Source: Bacteroidetes bacterium GWF2_38_335 (GTDB lineage: Bacteria > Bacteroidota > Bacteroidia > Bacteroidales > GWF2-38-335). From it: a stretch of 64,000 nt of DNA. This document shows positions 63,478-64,000 of this stretch, piece by piece; positions within the stretch are counted from its first letter, which is position 1, and each line of letters opens with the position of its first letter. The translations under genes and the position numbers were made by a program. The DNA lies in NCBI GenBank assembly GCA_001769535.1, contig MEOH01000011.1, forward strand, positions 1-64,000. Direction: 5' to 3'. The notes beneath the pieces were generated by a model that was not told where the DNA came from, searched no databases, and saw only the letters and a list, made by a program, of their open reading frames with translations.

Positions 63478-63660
63478 TCAGCATTCGTTTAAAAAACGAG
63501 AAACCATTTCCACCTGCCACGGCAACAAAAGTTTCCGGTTATTCAATTTCAGATCGTTTTTAATGGGTTTAATCCATCGGCGAAGGGTGTTGATGTGGAT
63601 TACGTATTCCGAAGCAATCTGCGAAAGCGTCTTCATTGATTTTTCCAAATAAACCAGCAC
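63478..63660 (-). CDS. Small helix-turn-helix protein or remnant
   Basis: 60 aa. The segment MKTLSQIASEYVIHINTLRR is a clear helix-turn-helix (AxxYxIxxxTLxRW), followed by IKPIKNDLKLNNRKLLLPWQ and VEMVSRFL. It has the same layout as the fragments at 36097-36276 (ELAKYYNVNTRTLYSW, then IRQQL..N.IRKKRIRILIPKQVKLIREFL), so it belongs to the same family of small DNA-binding proteins. It may be complete (many such proteins are 60-100 aa), or a remnant. The start could also be the internal ATG at 63636. Confidence 0.55.
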   Translation of the reverse strand: MLVYLEKSMKTLSQIASEYVIHINTLRRWIKPIKNDLKLNNRKLLLPWQVEMVSRFLNEC

Positions 63661-63884
63661 TGATTATTTAACTACCAAAAAGCCTTTTTAACACATTCAT
63701 GTTGAAAATTAACTTATAGACAGATAATCAATGGTTTATGCAAGTGTAAGAATATCAATACTTTTTCAACAATACGTTGAAATGTATCTGTAAAATAATG
63801 AAAATGAATTTGTTATGTAATAAAACACTGTAAGATGTTGATAACCATGTTGAAAAGAAGATTAGGGCAAAGCTTAAGGCCTCT

Positions 63885-63948
63885 GTATCTTTGTAATCAA
63901 TAAATTAAAAAAAAGCATAAATGAAGTTTGGACGCTCCCATTTATGCT
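63885..63948 (+). promoter_or_regulatory. -7 element and structured leader at the right edge
   Basis: TATCTTTG (63885-63892) matches TAnnTTTG. About 22 bp downstream lies a perfect inverted repeat, AGCATAAATG / CATTTATGCT (63914-63923 and 63939-63948), with a 15-bp loop. No TTTG at 19-21 bp upstream. This may be a structured 5' leader of the gene beginning at 63978, or a terminator-like stem flanked by A and T runs. Confidence 0.4.
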
Positions 63949-63977
63949 TTAAATAAAAACCGTTTAAAATTTTTTTT

Positions 63978-64000
63978 ATGTACAAATTAAAATTAATTTT
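63978..64000 (+). CDS. Possible start of a gene cut by the right edge
   Basis: ATG at 63978-63980 followed by Tyr-Lys-Leu-Lys-Leu-Ile, which would suit the start of a signal peptide. Only seven codons are in the window. The call depends on the promoter-like sequence upstream. Confidence 0.25.

Overview
AT-rich chromosomal segment from a member of the Bacteroidota. The phylum call rests on four things: promoters of the TTTG-N19-TAnnTTTG type; about eighteen secreted proteins with a Por/type IX secretion (T9SS) C-terminal sorting domain; a TonB-dependent receptor paired with a DUF4249 lipoprotein; and SprB repeats with a gliding-motility-type (CHU_C, type B) C-terminus. I cannot name the genus. 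I saw no rRNA, tRNA or CRISPR array.

Layout. 1-8024: the start of a VOC-fold lipoprotein (cut by the left edge), a P-domain/DUF7619 secreted protein, an IS4-like remnant and a large SprB/PKD type B protein. 8896-15734: the only housekeeping-like part, all on the minus strand. It holds a phytoene-desaturase-like oxidoreductase, a PLDc_N membrane protein, an ABC ATPase and its permease in one operon, and a TonB receptor with a DUF4249 lipoprotein in another. 16058-17110: a broken type B sorting domain joined to a broken IS66 transposase. 17168-63330: a long island of secreted repeat proteins (VCBS/FG-GAP, SBBP-like, GloVer, delta-60, beta-helix, PQQ-like, Ig-like and DUF1566 modules), almost all with a T9SS tail. 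Its intergenic gaps hold decayed small genes of phage or mobile-element character.

Two patterns stand out. First, every clearly countable propeller-type repeat array in the island has 7 or 14 units (7: four genes; 14: six genes; 15 in one gene that carries a fresh 153-bp tandem duplication), although the repeat families look unrelated. This fits one or two seven-bladed beta-propellers per protein. Second, a small lipobox-plus-C-terminal-TM gene with the architecture of a unimolecular phage spanin (intact at 40693-41160) recurs as remnants directly upstream of other large secreted-protein genes (22205, 44074, 54861). In two cases a consensus promoter for the secreted gene starts at the stop codon of the spanin-like gene. 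Together with zinc-ribbon and helix-turn-helix fragments, this suggests the island grew by copying a cassette made of phage-like gene, promoter and secreted repeat protein.

How the genes work together is inferred. The repeat proteins are probably exported by SecYEG and then by the T9SS, whose machinery is not in this window, and displayed on or released from the cell surface. The TonB/DUF4249 pair and the ABC operon serve the envelope.
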